A stretch of 64,000 nucleotides of DNA. Origin: Sipunculus nudus (Eukaryota; Annelida; Sipuncula; Golfingiida; Sipunculidae). Below the pieces are notes generated by a model. It was given only the letters and a program-made list of their open reading frames with translations, did no database searches and was not told the origin of the DNA. Below, in pieces: positions 13,501 through 25,270 of this stretch; position 1 is the first letter of the stretch; every line of letters starts with the position of its first letter. The position numbers and the translations under genes are program-made. The stretch is from assembly GCA_026874595.1 (NCBI GenBank), contig CM049307.1:9697579-9761578 (forward strand), written 5' to 3'.

Positions 13501-15332
13501 TACTATGGCTTAGGCACAGGTGCCTCTTGGCCACTGCCCCACCGCAGAGAATTCTTTCAGGCGAGATGACTCAAAAAATTTCACTGATCTTTACCAAATT
13601 TGACTTGTGCATAGAGATGAATGAGAGAACAAAGCCTGTTTAAAGGGGGTCATGACCTTTAATAGGAGAGTGATCTAGACCTTGAAAAGGGGGGGGATTA
13701 AACTCTGGGACATTTGGTATCAGCTCTGAATGAAATGAAAAAATATCATTGATTTGAATCACTTAATGAGACCAAAAATGTGTATAAAATTTTTCATAAT
13801 GAACTTTGTGTATATATAAAATTTGTTGCAAACCCAAGACCCTCTCAGATAATTATAGTATAATTATTGATATTTCAGTTTATTCTAGTATATATTTTTA
13901 TAATAATTCTCTATTACTTGAATTATATTTACAATGTACTAAGGGTAAATGTTGGTTATTTACAGGTTTATGTATTGCAATCATAATGCTGTTTAAGAAC
14001 ATTTACCATGTTATTAAGCGAGTGTTTGTTACTTACAGGATAAACGACAAAACATGGGCCACCACTATCAGGATTCCTTCCACGTCCACATGATGCTCAT
14101 GTCCGCCAAAATGATGGAGCAGGAGGAGAGGGCCATCAAGCAAAGGTCAGAGGTCAGAGAGGCCACAGAGACGTGTGCCAGACTCAGTATCCTCACTCAG
14201 GAGCAACAAAAGTAAGTATATGAAAGTGACACCAAGAACACATCTAGGTCTAAAACATCACTGTCCACAGTGTTATAGCATAAACCTATTATATTAATAC
14301 ATGTTTTTTTTAACAATATTTTTTTTTTAATATTTATAAAAAAAAGTTTACTTATTTTATTTAACTGAAAATGAAAACTTTCAATCATATGATTTTCACT
14401 TGAGCACAGCACAAAGTTGCACATTAAAGAAGAGTTTTCTCACCCACACATATAATAAAAGAACTTGCCTGATCAATCATTACTAAATCACCTGTAGTCC
14501 GGATAAATCTGTCTCCTCCTAAAGTTCAGTACACAAGTTGTGCTCAGTTATTGTAATATGTGGAGAAATTCTTGTTCAAGATTCCCATTAATTTGTACAA
14601 GTACAGTATTAGTTGAGATCTGTGTATATTCTTCAGTTAAGGTTATCATTAGTAATCAATATATAACTTCCACAGTTGTATAATGTTGTATCTGTAGTGA
14701 CCATTGTATCATGTTGTGTTTTTGTTGAGTTGGGTCAGAGATCAGGTTAACTGCACCTAATTGTAACAGTAAATGATAACCATCTGTTGGTAAATTTCAG
14801 TCAACTGGAGCAGCATCAGCAGATGATCAGCCAGCAGCAACAGCGTATAGAAGAGCTGCTGACCACAAGCTTCACTGGCAGCATACTGTGGACTATGGAC
14901 ATGGTGAGCAGTTCAGGACCTTACACAAGCCCTGCCTTCTACACAGGCTGCCCTGGTTACAAGCTGCAAGTTACCATGGATACAGATGGCTACATGGCAC
15001 TCGGGGAGACTTACATCAGCATGGCTGTCAGGGTTCTACAGGGTCACTATGATTCAAGACTACAGCTCCCACTGCGCTGTGTCTGCCGAATCATTCTGCT
15101 AGATCAGAGTCACAACTTTACGGACAGGAAGCCCCATGTAGCAGACATTTTCTGTGATGGAATGACACCTTGCTCAAGCGAGGTCCACGCTCAGACAAGT
15201 CAGACGGTTCTCCATAAGTTCATAAAAAAATCTGACCTGATGAGTGAACAGTACATGCAGTATGGTAAAGTGTCATTCCAGGTCACTGTGGATCTGACTG
15301 GACTGCCACCTGCAGGCCAAGAAACAAACTAA
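4536..15332 (+). CDS. TRAF6-like: TRAF6-like adaptor / E3 ubiquitin ligase, 7 coding exons
   Basis: Exons 4536-4696, 11444-11501, 11757-11861, 12104-12262, 13144-13308, 14039-14211 and 14801-15332. All junctions are GT-AG and the phases close into 450 residues. The RING finger is C25, C28, C40, H42, C45, C48, C61, D64: a C3HC3D finger ending CPVDN, as in TRAF6. The RING is split between exons 1 and 2. TRAF-type zinc fingers span about residues 90-230, a Glu/Gln-rich coiled coil about 232-296 and a MATH/TRAF-C domain about 300-445 ([12 protein letters not shown] is diagnostic). Known TRAF6 proteins join TLR/IL-1R or CD40-type receptors to K63-linked ubiquitination and NF-kB/JNK signalling in the cytoplasm, so this role is inferred. 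The protein is about 70 residues shorter than human TRAF6. The exon 2 donor (GAG|GTGGGA) is weak. Coding intron 1 is 6.7 kb and full of repeats. Another molluscan TRAF paralogue is the main alternative. Confidence 0.9.
4763..7340 (+). mobile_element. Palindrome-ended dispersed element, copy A (Helentron-like, non-autonomous)
   Basis: The 5' end carries a 29-nt imperfect palindrome, AGCTCAG...CTGAGCT, at about 4768-4796, followed by tandem GTCC. The 3' end carries CAGCTGAGC (inverse of the 5' GCTCAGCTG), then a GTGACCCATAGGTCCC hairpin and TTGTTT. The body has two related halves (about 4860-5400 and 5530-6060), each with GACCATGGCA and TTAAGGTAC-like motifs. No long coding frame exists. It lies in coding intron 1 of the TRAF6-like gene. 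Related copies are at 18058, 26535, 53514 and 55441. Subterminal inverted repeats plus a 3' hairpin resemble Helentron-derived elements, which is an inference. Confidence 0.6.
8140..8181. repeat. Cluster of GTCTAGAC palindromes
   Basis: Exact GTCTAGAC occurs at 8140-8147, 8153-8160 and 8174-8181, with degenerate TCTAGACA and TCTGGACA copies between and after. It is a short local tandem expansion inside the dispersed element. The octamer equals the palindromic SMAD3/SMAD4 binding consensus, but no regulatory role is shown. Confidence 0.7.
8336..10890. repeat. 279-bp tandem array (dimer of ~140-bp units), about 9 copies
   Basis: CATCCATCTGTTCATCTGCC-type landmarks recur near 8502, 8781, 9059, 9339, 9617, 9892, 10170, 10450 and 10729. 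Each period holds two related half-units. Both contain CTCATATCTC, then GTTTGAC, then AAATTTTGCA. Half-units are separated by a GGTGGCGCCACC palindrome, exact at 8473 and 8621 and elsewhere often decayed to GGTGGTGCCACC. Minus-strand open frames in several units are translations of the repeat and not genes. Nearly identical blocks about 836 bp apart (9395 and 10207) show a three-unit higher-order period. Confidence 0.85.
11210..11241. repeat. Perfect 13-bp AT-rich inverted repeat
   Basis: TTTTATGAGAATA at 11210-11222 is exactly inverted at 11229-11241 around a 6-nt loop. It lies in coding intron 1 of the TRAF6-like gene, 200 bp before exon 2. It could be a relic of a transposon end or a simple hairpin. 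Confidence 0.6.
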
Positions 15333-16000
15333 ATGTTTGGTTATATTCAGAGCATCATCAGATTCAAACATTGTATTTCTCTTGATTGAGGGTTTGACTG
15401 TGCTGCCATCTACAGGCTGAAAAACAACCAAATCTCCCTCCAATGCAGTGACTCTTACTTTTTGTTTTGGTTTTACAGTATTTCATAATCACAGAAGGTG
15501 CACATGTAGTTCACAGTGATACACACAAGACAATGAAGTAGTCATGTTATAATGCACAGTGATTCACACAAGACAATGAAGTAGTCATGTTATTATGCAC
15601 AGGGATTCACACAAGACTAAATGCACAAAAGTGACAAAGAAATACACACAATACAGTTAGATATAGTGAGGTAACAATTCATAAAATGTCACAGACACAA
15701 GACTATCAGATGTAGTGATGTTATAATGCACAAAAGTGTCACAGTTATAAACACAAGACAATTAGATGTAGTGATGTTATATTATGCACAATTTTTACAC
15801 ATAAATTGCACATGAATTTATCATGGAGATAATTAGCCAGACTTTTTGTCTTGGAAACTCCTGGAATTATATATATATAAATGTGTGAAAATTTCAGCTC
15901 TGTATATATTTGTCTTATATAAAACAGATACTCTTTCATACTTGATATTATGATTAATAAATACAGTTTTTAGTAATTTATGGCTTTGTAGTGGAATAAA
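15333..16000 (+). other. 3' UTR of the TRAF6-like gene with poly(A) signals
   Basis: The stop codon ends at 15332. AATAAA hexamers at 15956-15961 and 15995-16000 are plausible cleavage signals about 650 bases downstream. At least three copies of a 43-bp tandem unit (CACAGTGAT..ACACAAGACAATG) start at 15512, 15555 and 15598 and degenerate to about 15790. The repeat would sit in the untranslated RNA. Confidence 0.5.
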
Positions 16001-17854
16001 ACATTTTGGTCAATCTTTGACTTGTGTCACTTTATGGTAAACCCTTGGTTTATGTGTGCCTTTGTTGTAAAGTGGGCCCTTCTTTAATTTATTGCTCTCT
16101 ATTTTATATGTTTATTTTACTTTATTTAACTGTTAATGTAAAACTTTTATTTATACAGAAACACATATATTGTACCTGCTACTGCAAGATATTTTATTTT
16201 AGGGATTTTGAAGCATAATCCGCTTGTGTGCTGCCCTCTAGGGGCATCATGCCAATAGATTAAGCATGCTAGACAAGTGGACAGTAGTTGTGACACACTC
16301 AACATATACGTGGACACTACAGATTAATGCTTATTAAATTGTCAGCTAAAGACACCAAGTGGTCCTCTTTATTCAATGATCATTTGAAAGTAAAAAAATC
16401 ATTTGAAAGTAAAAAAAAAGAAACATCTCCATAGTGCATGCACAAATGTTGTCCTGTTAAGCTCAGTGTTCAAAGTTTTCACTAATGAAAATTTGATATA
16501 CACATAGTGTATACGTTAATACTTATACAGCTCATAAACCATACATCAAAGGCTTAAGACAAAACTTCCTCTAAATTCTGATTCTTAGAATGTAAAAATT
16601 CAAGTTTGATTTATTCAACCCTGTCTTCTTTAAAATTTGTATATCTCGCTTTGTCTGATGCTGATATAATGTGTGATAGAGCCATAGAACCCTGGTCATT
16701 TATTTGAAGTATCATTGGTACATGATTTGATTCAGGGGTGATAGAGCAAAAATCAGGTCATGTTTGAAGATAGGTCAAAAGTCAAGGGGCGGGCTGGCTC
16801 AGGGGCATTCAAAGATGACACTTGTTCTGATTATGATAATGCAGGGTTATGTTATGTTCCCACCCTCATAGCAACTCCAGTATGTTTGACAATGCTTGAC
16901 CTTATCATAACAGTTTCATAAGCAGGGTGTTGACAGATTTGATAGACTTCTTCTTCACACATGTACCTGGGTAAATTACTCGCTACATATTGTTGTTAAA
17001 TTGTTAAGGTTAAAAGAAGTACAAATAATGATCAAGTAAGAAAAGAAGACTTTTAAGAGGATTTTAGTATCTGCCTATAGTGTAAAAGGAAAAATGTAGT
17101 GAATAGTTTTCATTATTCTTTTAAATTGTACAAACTAATTGTTGAATTTGCAAATATATTTGGTAAGAGACATGGATTGACATATATATATATATATAAT
17201 TCTTCACTACAATCGTTCCTCTATTCCATTCAACCACCCCTTTCCACCCAATTCTTCATGATTCACTAGAAACATTACTATAGACATTCAACCTTCCCTG
17301 TTTGCCTGATTTTTCATGATATTCTCCTCATAAGAAACTTGCCAAACAAAATTTGCACCAATCTCAGAAAGAGAATTTTGGTTCCCCACCAGCTGCTAAT
17401 TAAATATCATTCACTTTCCAGCCTGGCTGACATCTGTGGTTCATGGTTTCCCAATAAAGTTTATCCCCCTATGGTATGATTTGAGATCATGTGACATAAC
17501 AGTGAAGCACGTGCAGGGGTTAGCAGCTCTTGATTTTTAGTCCCATGAATGTGGGTGCCCCTTTTTGTGTGTCACCTTTATTATGATGTCATCACTGTTT
17601 CCTGCTATGCCCAGTTCATAGCTTGCATGGTGGCAAGATGTTGCTATAGAATAGACTAGTTACTCATTAAATAATTTTTTTAATTAATTACAGGAAAAGC
17701 CACAAGGTAGATTATTATGTCCGTAATAGTTAATTATACATATTCCTCTTTCTGCCCTAGGAGCCAAAAGCTTTGCCTTTCTTTAACTTGCAAAAATAAT
17801 AATAAAAAAAAAATAAGTGCACAGGTGGTGGAATAGACTAAAGTAAAATAAATT
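16001..17854. other. Intergenic AT-rich spacer
   Basis: No exon or recognisable element was found. It holds a TA dinucleotide run (about 17182-17199) and a short duplicated CATTTGAAAGTAAAAAAA at 16380-16415. Confidence 0.5.
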
Positions 17855-18057
17855 TTTAGCTAACCTGTGAGCTTATGCGGATGGCTGTATCGTCCATTTT
17901 GAGTCGTGCGTCGTGTGTCATGCGCTGTCTGTACATTAACCCATACTATCAATCTGTACTTTAACCCATACTATCGAGAAAACAGCAGGAGCTAGCATCA
18001 CCAAACTTTATGCAAAAAATCAGTCATCTAAAAAACTCTATCAGATTTTGTTTAGTT
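17855..18057 (+). mobile_element. Second dispersed family, copy B, 5' piece
   Basis: AGCTAACCTGTGAGCTTATG matches the opening at 7341. The piece stops where the palindrome-ended element begins at 18058. The family resumes at about 21139 with GCTATCTGCATTTATTTA, equivalent to about 7530 in copy A. The simplest reading is that the palindrome-ended element inserted into this copy. Confidence 0.5.
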
Positions 18058-21000
18058 TTTAGCTCAGCTGACTATGTCATCATCTGAGCTATAGTCGTGG
18101 TCCTTTGTCCGTTGGCTCTCCGTCCACACGTTAAACTGGCACGTTTTGAAACCATTGGACCTACGAATCTGAAATTCGGCATACCTTTAAATGTCCCCAA
18201 AATCTCCTACCATACCAAAAATTGGGTCACTAGGACTTTGTTCCTTCGAATTATTAAGGAAAAACCTCGGTTTTCCATTAAAAACCCATTCTTACACTTC
18301 AAGACTGCCTAATATCAAAACCACTGACCTGATATTGATCATTTTTCATATATAAATTCCTCTATATATTTCCTATGTTCATACCAGAAATTAGTTCAAT
18401 ATTTTTTAAATTCTTGAAGTAATGGGCCTGAACATAATGCACTTTGTAAAAATTCAGGAAATATATTTACTCCCTTAACTTGAGAATTGCTGAAGCTAGA
18501 AATCTTTTTTCAGGTATATAACTATATTTAATCAAGATTCAATTATATTACCAAAATTAGATCTGAATTTTTCAAATTTTGTAAGTTTTTAGCATAAATA
18601 TAAAATTAGTACCTTAAATTTTGCCAAGATTTGACCATGGCACATTTTTTTCCTGTAACTGCTGTGGATTTTTCACAGCATGTTACCATAAGCATTTCAT
18701 CTGTTAACATCCGAAATTTGAAACCAGTTGTTCAAAAACTGTAGATTTTATTCAAGTTTTCAAGCACCATGTAAAGTATTGTTTAGATCAAGCAAGTGTT
18801 ATGCAGTTTGCGAGAGCTCAGCTCCCCAGCTATCCAGGCCAGCTCTCAGCTCCCAAAATTTGGCATACAGTTAGATGTCCACCTAACCCCCTACCATACC
18901 AAAAGTTTGGTCACTAGAATTTCATTCCATTGAGATATTAAGAAAAAACTTCAGTTTTCAATTAAAAACCAATTGTTACACTTCAACACTGCCTAAAATC
19001 AAAACCACTGATCTGACTTTGATCATATATATTAATCATGTTCTTCTATTTATACTCTGTGCACATGCCAGAAATGATGTCAGTATTGTGAAATTGGTTT
19101 AAGTTATGGGCCCTAACATAATGCACTTTGTGAAAAATCAAGAAATATATTTACTCCCTTAACATGAGACTTGCTGAAACTAGAGATTTTTTGTCATGGA
19201 TTTAACATTATTTGATCAATATTCAATTGTATACCAAAAATTAGTTCTGAATTTTTCAAATTTTACAAGTTATTAGCATAAATGTAAAAATTTATACCTT
19301 AAATTTTGCCTAACTTTGACCATGGCATGTTTGTTTCCTGTAAGCACTGTTGATATAATTTTCATATCATGCAGAAATAAGGATTTCAGCTTGTTAGTTT
19401 TGAAAATTGAAAGAAATTGGCCAAATACTGTAGCTTTTATTATAGTTTTTATGAGACCATGTCTGCCCCTAGGCTCTACCAAGTCTCTCTTCTGTCACCT
19501 GTTTGTCCTCCAGTTGACCTCTCAGGCCAATTATGCACGCTTGAGGCAGGGCATATACTTACTGGCCATAGCTTATGGCTGGCCTCGTTTGATTCAGGTG
19601 TCCAACCCAACTCATCTATTAGTTGTTTAGACCAACAGCATAACAATAAATAAATAAATTGACAAATAAATAAATAAATGACAATAAATAAATTTTTATA
19701 GGTCTATAATAACAACTTTAAAAAAATCAATAGAAAAGGAATTTGATAGTTAATGAGTAACAGGGAATTACCTTGCAAGTACTGATGTTTTATGGATTTT
19801 GTGTGGATGGATGAAAATGTATTCCAAATAACACCATTGAGTCACCTATGGTATTTTTCTTTTTAATTTTAATAATAAAAAAAATCAAATTATATTGTTC
19901 TATACTATTAGGGATTATGTGAAGGAAATTAATGATAGACAGATGCAGTTGATAATATTAATCTAAATTTCCAGGTCTTTTCTAAGTGTTTGCACTTGTT
20001 AATTTATATTTATTTCAAAATTTAAAAAAAAATTAAATATGTCAACATTTTTAAATTTTACTCAGACAAGTACTTAATAAAGATGTCAATATGTTTCACT
20101 AATGACATTAAGACATGTGGTTGTTACAGCTGTCACAAGACTATGTAAATAATCAAAATTTATATTACTGGTTCCTATATTTCAGTTAATAAAATATAAC
20201 TTGCCCATCTCTAGTTTTCTCCTTGTATAATTTATAGGGTGTTCTTATCCTTGGGTTATTTTTTACACATATAATGGTTTCATAGCTGAGATTACTTCAA
20301 AATTTTTTCTGATACATTTCTTTTTAATAAAAAAATTGAATATGATAAAAAATCAGATCTTAGACAAGTTCTCATTATGATTTCTGTAATGTTTATAATT
20401 GTCATAAGAATCTTGCTATGTCTAGTGTGTAGATTGATGTGAAGGTAGTCCAAAGTGAATATATTTTTTGAATATAAATAAATTCATTAAACCAGTTCCT
20501 TATGTTCATTATTTAAATTTGTGATATTTGTTATTCTGGATTCTCAAGAACTTTTGTTTGGCTGAAACTGAATAAATACCAAACATGATGAAGTACTTTG
20601 TAAATGTATTTGAATGCAAATATGAATAAGTACTCCATAATATCATGCATAAGGATTGGAATACAGGTAAAAACGAAAGTATTTGAATACAAATGCATTC
20701 ATGAATATATTCTATAATATTATTTTAATTATCATTTATTTGGTAATATTATTAAAAAATCTTTGATAAAAAAAACAGATGATACTGTTATCATATTTAA
20801 TTTTAAATAATATTTGACACAATATTTGTTATTAATTTTTAATAAATAGTTTAACTTTTCAAATAATTCTGCTGCAATGTAGGTAAAGTTTTATGGCCAA
20901 GTCAAAACCTGTTTGATAATAGCACACCATTTCCAACTGTAAATAATATAAATGACATCAATCCTTTCCCTGTCTCAAAGGGTATTATCAAAATCTTACA

Positions 21001-21138
21001 TAACTTGAGTTAAACACTGTCAACTCATAATAGAGCTTATATTACCACACAAAACCAGCCTTTGCCTACCTCCTCTTCCCAATCATTATTTATGATCATA
21101 TATAACAGCTGAGCGCCGTGATCGATGGGTCCCTTGTT
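18058..21138 (+). mobile_element. Palindrome-ended dispersed element, copy B
   Basis: It begins TTTTTAGCTCAGCTGACTAT and ends CAGCTGAGCGCCGTGATCGA followed by TGGGTCCCTTGTTT, matching copy A along its length. It is about 500 bp longer than copy A. An AATAAATA-type microsatellite lies at about 19645-19690. Small open frames (for example 19316-19630) coincide with repeat sequence and are not supported as genes. Confidence 0.6.
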
Positions 21139-21769
21139 TGCTATCTGCATTTATTTACTTAGATTTTATAGGGAAAAACCTTAAAAACATTTAGAATCTT
21201 CTTCTCCAAAACCATCTGGCCAAACTGTCGGTGATTTTTAGCCGAGTTACAGGAAGTTGAACTTAGTCATCTGTCCAAAAAAGCATACTAAAATTTCAAT
21301 CTCAGAAATGGCTGGAGCTATCATCACCAAAGTTTATGCCAATGTTGGTCACGAGTCATATCTAAAATTGAGGTATTGGTGGTGCCACCTGCATCGGCCT
21401 TTTTTGTATGGAGATCATCAGTGCCTGTATCATACTGAGGGCTACAAAGAACTTCTTCTCTGAACCATATGGCCAATTTTTTTAATATTGCATAGATATG
21501 ATTCTAGGGTTGTGCTTTCTGAAGGTTGTTCAAATGGTCTCTGTTTAGTGACTTTTGGCTGGCTGAGTTATGGGAAGCTGAATTTAGTTATATGCCATAA
21601 GAGCCCATTTTAGCTCAGTGGCTACAAAAATCTTCTTCTCAAAAAACCACTGCACCAAATTCTTAAATCTCATAACTTAATTATCCTCAGATATTGATAA
21701 TTCAAGTTTGTTCAAATAGTTATGGTTCAGTGCTTTTTGGCTAAGTTACAGGAAACTGAACTGGCGTTA
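21139..21769 (+). mobile_element. Second dispersed family, copy B, 3' piece with degenerate tandem units
   Basis: Three degenerate units, each with CTTCTTCTC...CCAAA followed by TTGGCT.AGTTACAGGAA..TGAACT, lie near 21200, 21450 and 21640. The last runs directly into the 66-bp array, so the array appears to have arisen at the end of this unit. Confidence 0.5.
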
Positions 21770-22631
21770 TGGTGTTATGCTATTCTGAATAAAAATGGCA
21801 AATACCAGTATGCTGGTGGTATGCCCAGCAGACCAAGAAGTAATGTCATTCTGAATGATAATGGCAAATACCATTAATTTTGCCTAAGTTACAGGAAACT
21901 GAACTGGTGTTATTGTGTTATGCTATTCTGAATAATAATGGCAAATACCAGTATGCTGGTGGTATGCCCAGCAAACCAAGGAGTTATGTCATTCTGAATA
22001 ATAATGGCAAATACCAGTATGCTGGCGGTATGCCCAGCAGACCCAGGAGTTATGTCATTCTGAATAATAATGGCAAATATCAGTATGCCGGTGGTATGCC
22101 CAGCAGACCAAAGAGTTATGTCATTCTGAATAATAATGGCAAATACCATTAATTTTGCCTAAGTTACAGGAAACTGAAATGGTGTTATTGTGTTATGCTA
22201 TTCTGAATAATAATGGCAAATACCAGTATGCTGGTGGTATGCCCAGCAAACCAAGGAGTTATGTCATTCTGAATAATAATGGCAAATACCAGTATGCTGG
22301 CGGTATGCCCAGCAGACCCAGGAGTTATGTCATTCTGAATAATAATGGCAAATATCAGTATGCCGGTGGTATGCCCAGCAGACCAAGGGGTTATGTCATT
22401 CTGAATAATAATGGCAAATATCAGTATGCTGGTGGTATGCCAAGCAGACCCAGGAGTTATGTCATTCTGAATAATAATGCCAAATACCAGATTGCTGGTG
22501 GTATGCCCAGCAGACCCAGGAGTTATGTTATTCTTAATAATAATGACAAATACCAGTATGCTGGTGGTATGCCCAGCAGACCCAGGAGTTATGTTATTCT
22601 TAATAATAATGACAAATACCAGTATGCTGGT
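21770..22631. repeat. 66-bp tandem array, left block (about 11-12 units)
   Basis: The unit is 66 bp, so one frame on each strand stays open. The plus frame repeats GGMPSRPRSYVILNNN-type text with KYQYA. A leader containing GCCTAAGTTACAGGAAACTG restarts the array at about 21875 and again 275 bp later at about 22150. The block ends inside a unit (CAGTATGCTGGT, last base 22631) where retroelement sequence begins. Near-identical units and short frames without a gene-like start argue for a satellite and against a protein gene. Confidence 0.9.
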
Positions 22632-24047
22632 AATAAAATTACCATCTTAAATCCTTAAGGTTAAGATCAATACACACATTTGTGGAGAGATTTACTATTC
22701 TCATATGTCATTCCTCATACTTATTCATCCATTCCTTGTCCCCTTACAGAAAATGGGCATCACACGGGAAGAAATACATTCCACTTACTGTTAGGAATCC
22801 TTCTTTATATCGTTTTAGCAATCATGGAAATTAAAACGCATGTTGCGTCACGGACTTCCTATTACGATTCTTACGATGAAACATCACGGCGTAGTGTATT
22901 TGGTTAACTCGTGTCCTACACGGGAGGACCCCACTTCCTATGAAACGGACGTAGACAATAAAATCGCTACAAATCCATTAAAAGTTCCGGGTCAGGCACT
23001 CAAAACAGCAATGTTTCCTGCTGTACCTCCGTTCATGGCATCGTTGTCCACGATGTCCATGACGGATAATGCAACGCATGCTACGTTGTATCCACTATCT
23101 GATAATGTATCATTAGATGGTGCAATATCACGTTGAGGTTATTTACTTAAGTAGCGTCTATTTAGAATATTGTCGCTATATGTATATGTATATCTATCTT
23201 TGTTATATGATATTTTCCTTTTATGATATTTCTTGATAATACATGACATAGGTAGCATTAATCTTGTTGTAACGATTGTACATATTCTTATTGTTCCTTA
23301 ATACGTGCATATTGAATAAAAAAAAAAACAATGAAAAAAAATGTACAAAAGCTTTAAAATCCCTAAAGAAAAAGGCTGTTTGACTACTAATATGTATAAT
23401 TTTTGCCTCTTTGCAAATAAGCCATGCATATATCTGTATACTTATTATCCCTTATCATTATATCTTATGTGTAGTTAATCATCACTATATACCATGTGTA
23501 GATCTCATTGATGTATATTTATCCTGCATTATATTCTTATCATATTATGTATATTGGTCTTTTCATATGTATATTTAAATATATATATATCTATAATGTA
23601 TTTCCCTGTGATTGTACCTTCATGAAACTTATTGAATATTATCATACAATTACGGGACTACTATTTTATCTTCTTGCTGTGTTCCGATAAGATGTACTCC
23701 AAAACACACAAAAAAATATATATAAACAAAAAACAAACCCACTAGCATACTAGAGATAGCTACTAGTATATTGTATTAACCATGTTTCCTGATACTATAT
23801 TGATGCTTATGGATTGTACTGCCGCTGCAGCCAGTACTTTGATGCCATTTTTCATGTTATACAATTGATACTTCTTGTATTTTATATATGTCTATCATTA
23901 TGATCATTATTGTTATTATACATATATTCACCGATTTATCCTATTATTCTTGCTTACATTGTTCTAATGTTGTACACATTGTCCCCGGTGTGTTGTTCAT
24001 CTTACTGTGTATTTGACCCGGAGTTCAAATTTTGAGCCCCAGGGATA
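22632..24047 (+). mobile_element. Retroelement 3' internal fragment
   Basis: This non-repetitive sequence lies between the left array block and the LTR. Two small overlapping frames, 22680-22907 and 22840-23136, do not match a family I recognise. The first has a hydrophobic stretch (HLLLGILLYIVLAI) near residues 35-48 followed by a polar tail, as a C-terminal membrane anchor would. Placement just before an LTR and the purine-containing CCCCAGGGATA at its end suggest the 3' end of an element. No reverse transcriptase or integrase motif was seen, so it is truncated. Confidence 0.45.
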
Positions 24048-24966
24048 TGTTATGTGGTAGGAGGTGTTAATATCTATTATAATTAATTACTGATTTTAAC
24101 GCAATATTTTGGTACACATAAGATCAGTTACCAGTTCAGCAGATGGAAAGACAGATAGAGCGACAGAGAGAAATGATAATAGCCTAAATTGGTGTACCAA
24201 CGCATTGTCTACCATTGTAAGACAGGTGTTTGGATTCCGATCTCCATATGTCGGTTAGCATATAGGTTTAGAAAAGAAGCTGATAAATGAGTATTTTAAT
24301 GGACATAAATTCTGAATGCAGACAACCAGTGATTACTATAGACTGGTATAATTGTTATAGCCATGTGAATGTAAACGTAATCAAGTAAGCCAAAATAGAT
24401 TCTGTTATTATAGGCATCAGCAGAAGCCAGGTTTAGATCTGGATGACAGTGTAAAATGATATAAAAGTCAAAGGTACGGTGAATACCGGCCTGCGCATGA
24501 GGCAGTAATTTAGGACCGGAAAACTGTACCAAAAGTGAGTCAGTAAGTAGCTGGGTCACACAGAATTGATCAGGAGACAAATATGTACCCTGAATATATT
24601 AATATCAGGAATATAATGATATTACATGAGTTTTAGGTAAAACAAGGAAAAAGTTTGTGCGTAGGCGAAAGCCGAAGCCATATATGGTTATCTAAACATT
24701 CAGGTGCGTCATAATGATACATATCCAATATCCAATAGAAAAAGTGTAAGATGATGTAAAGGTTGGTGACGTAGTAATACTGATTCAAAATCCTGTGTTG
24801 GGCTGGGAACTGGCAGACAGACCCACGCCATCATCAACATGTAAACCAAGACAACTGGAAATAAAACAGCACAATATCCAACTTGGACTGTCTCAGTTAT
24901 TCACCTGACGCGCCGTGTGACTGTGTTATGGCCAGGGAAGAACTCCCCTAATTCCCCGTTGTAACA
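24048..24966 (+). mobile_element. Long terminal repeat (919 bp)
   Basis: It starts TGTTATGTGG and ends CCGTTGTAACA, giving inverted termini TGTTA/TAACA of the TG...CA type. An AATAAA-type signal (GAAATAAAACAG) lies near 24858. It is followed after three bases by a TGG-initiated primer-binding-site candidate and then a Gag-like frame, which orients it on the plus strand. Only one copy is in the window. A short minus-strand open frame inside it (24296-24580) has no support. Confidence 0.6.
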
Positions 24967-24969
24967 CAT

Positions 24970-24983
24970 TGGTGGAGATCCGG
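24970..24983 (+). other. Candidate retroelement primer binding site
   Basis: TGGTGGAGATCCGG lies three bases downstream of the LTR end. TGG complements the CCA end of a tRNA. I could not assign the tRNA species. Confidence 0.45.
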
Positions 24984-25022
24984 TTTCGGTACAACGATCT
25001 ACCTCGTCACGACATAATCAAT

Positions 25023-25270
25023 ATGGCACCAACAGGACAGAAGACATCATCAGATTCTACACCGTCAGGTAAAATAGACTGTTCAGTTATTCCCATGTTT
25101 TATGGAGATGGTGACACAGATGCAATTGACTGGCTCGACCGTTTTAACACCACGGCTGTCCTACTAGGCTGGACGAAACCGTCCGTAGAAGGTCTTAGAA
25201 GCGATCAGAGAGCTGAAATATTCCTTGAAATATGTGTTAAGTCACAAATATGCACTTTCCTGCTCCATAA
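25023..25270 (+). pseudogene. gag: Ty3/Gypsy-like gag, N-terminal fragment
   Basis: The ATG at 25023 opens a frame with FYGDGDTDAIDWLDRF and LLGWTKP near residues 25-55. This is the F.GDG..DA..WL..F pattern at the start of Gypsy-type capsid domains. Gag would form the particle that packages element RNA. After about 80 residues the frame runs directly into the 66-bp array and stays open to 25703, creating a chimeric frame. The rest of gag and all of pol are absent, so the copy is dead. The family call rests on this short motif only. Confidence 0.55.

Noticed and set aside
24296-24580. 94-residue minus-strand frame inside the LTR
   Set aside because: It is antisense to the LTR and contains no recognisable motif, so it is most likely random.
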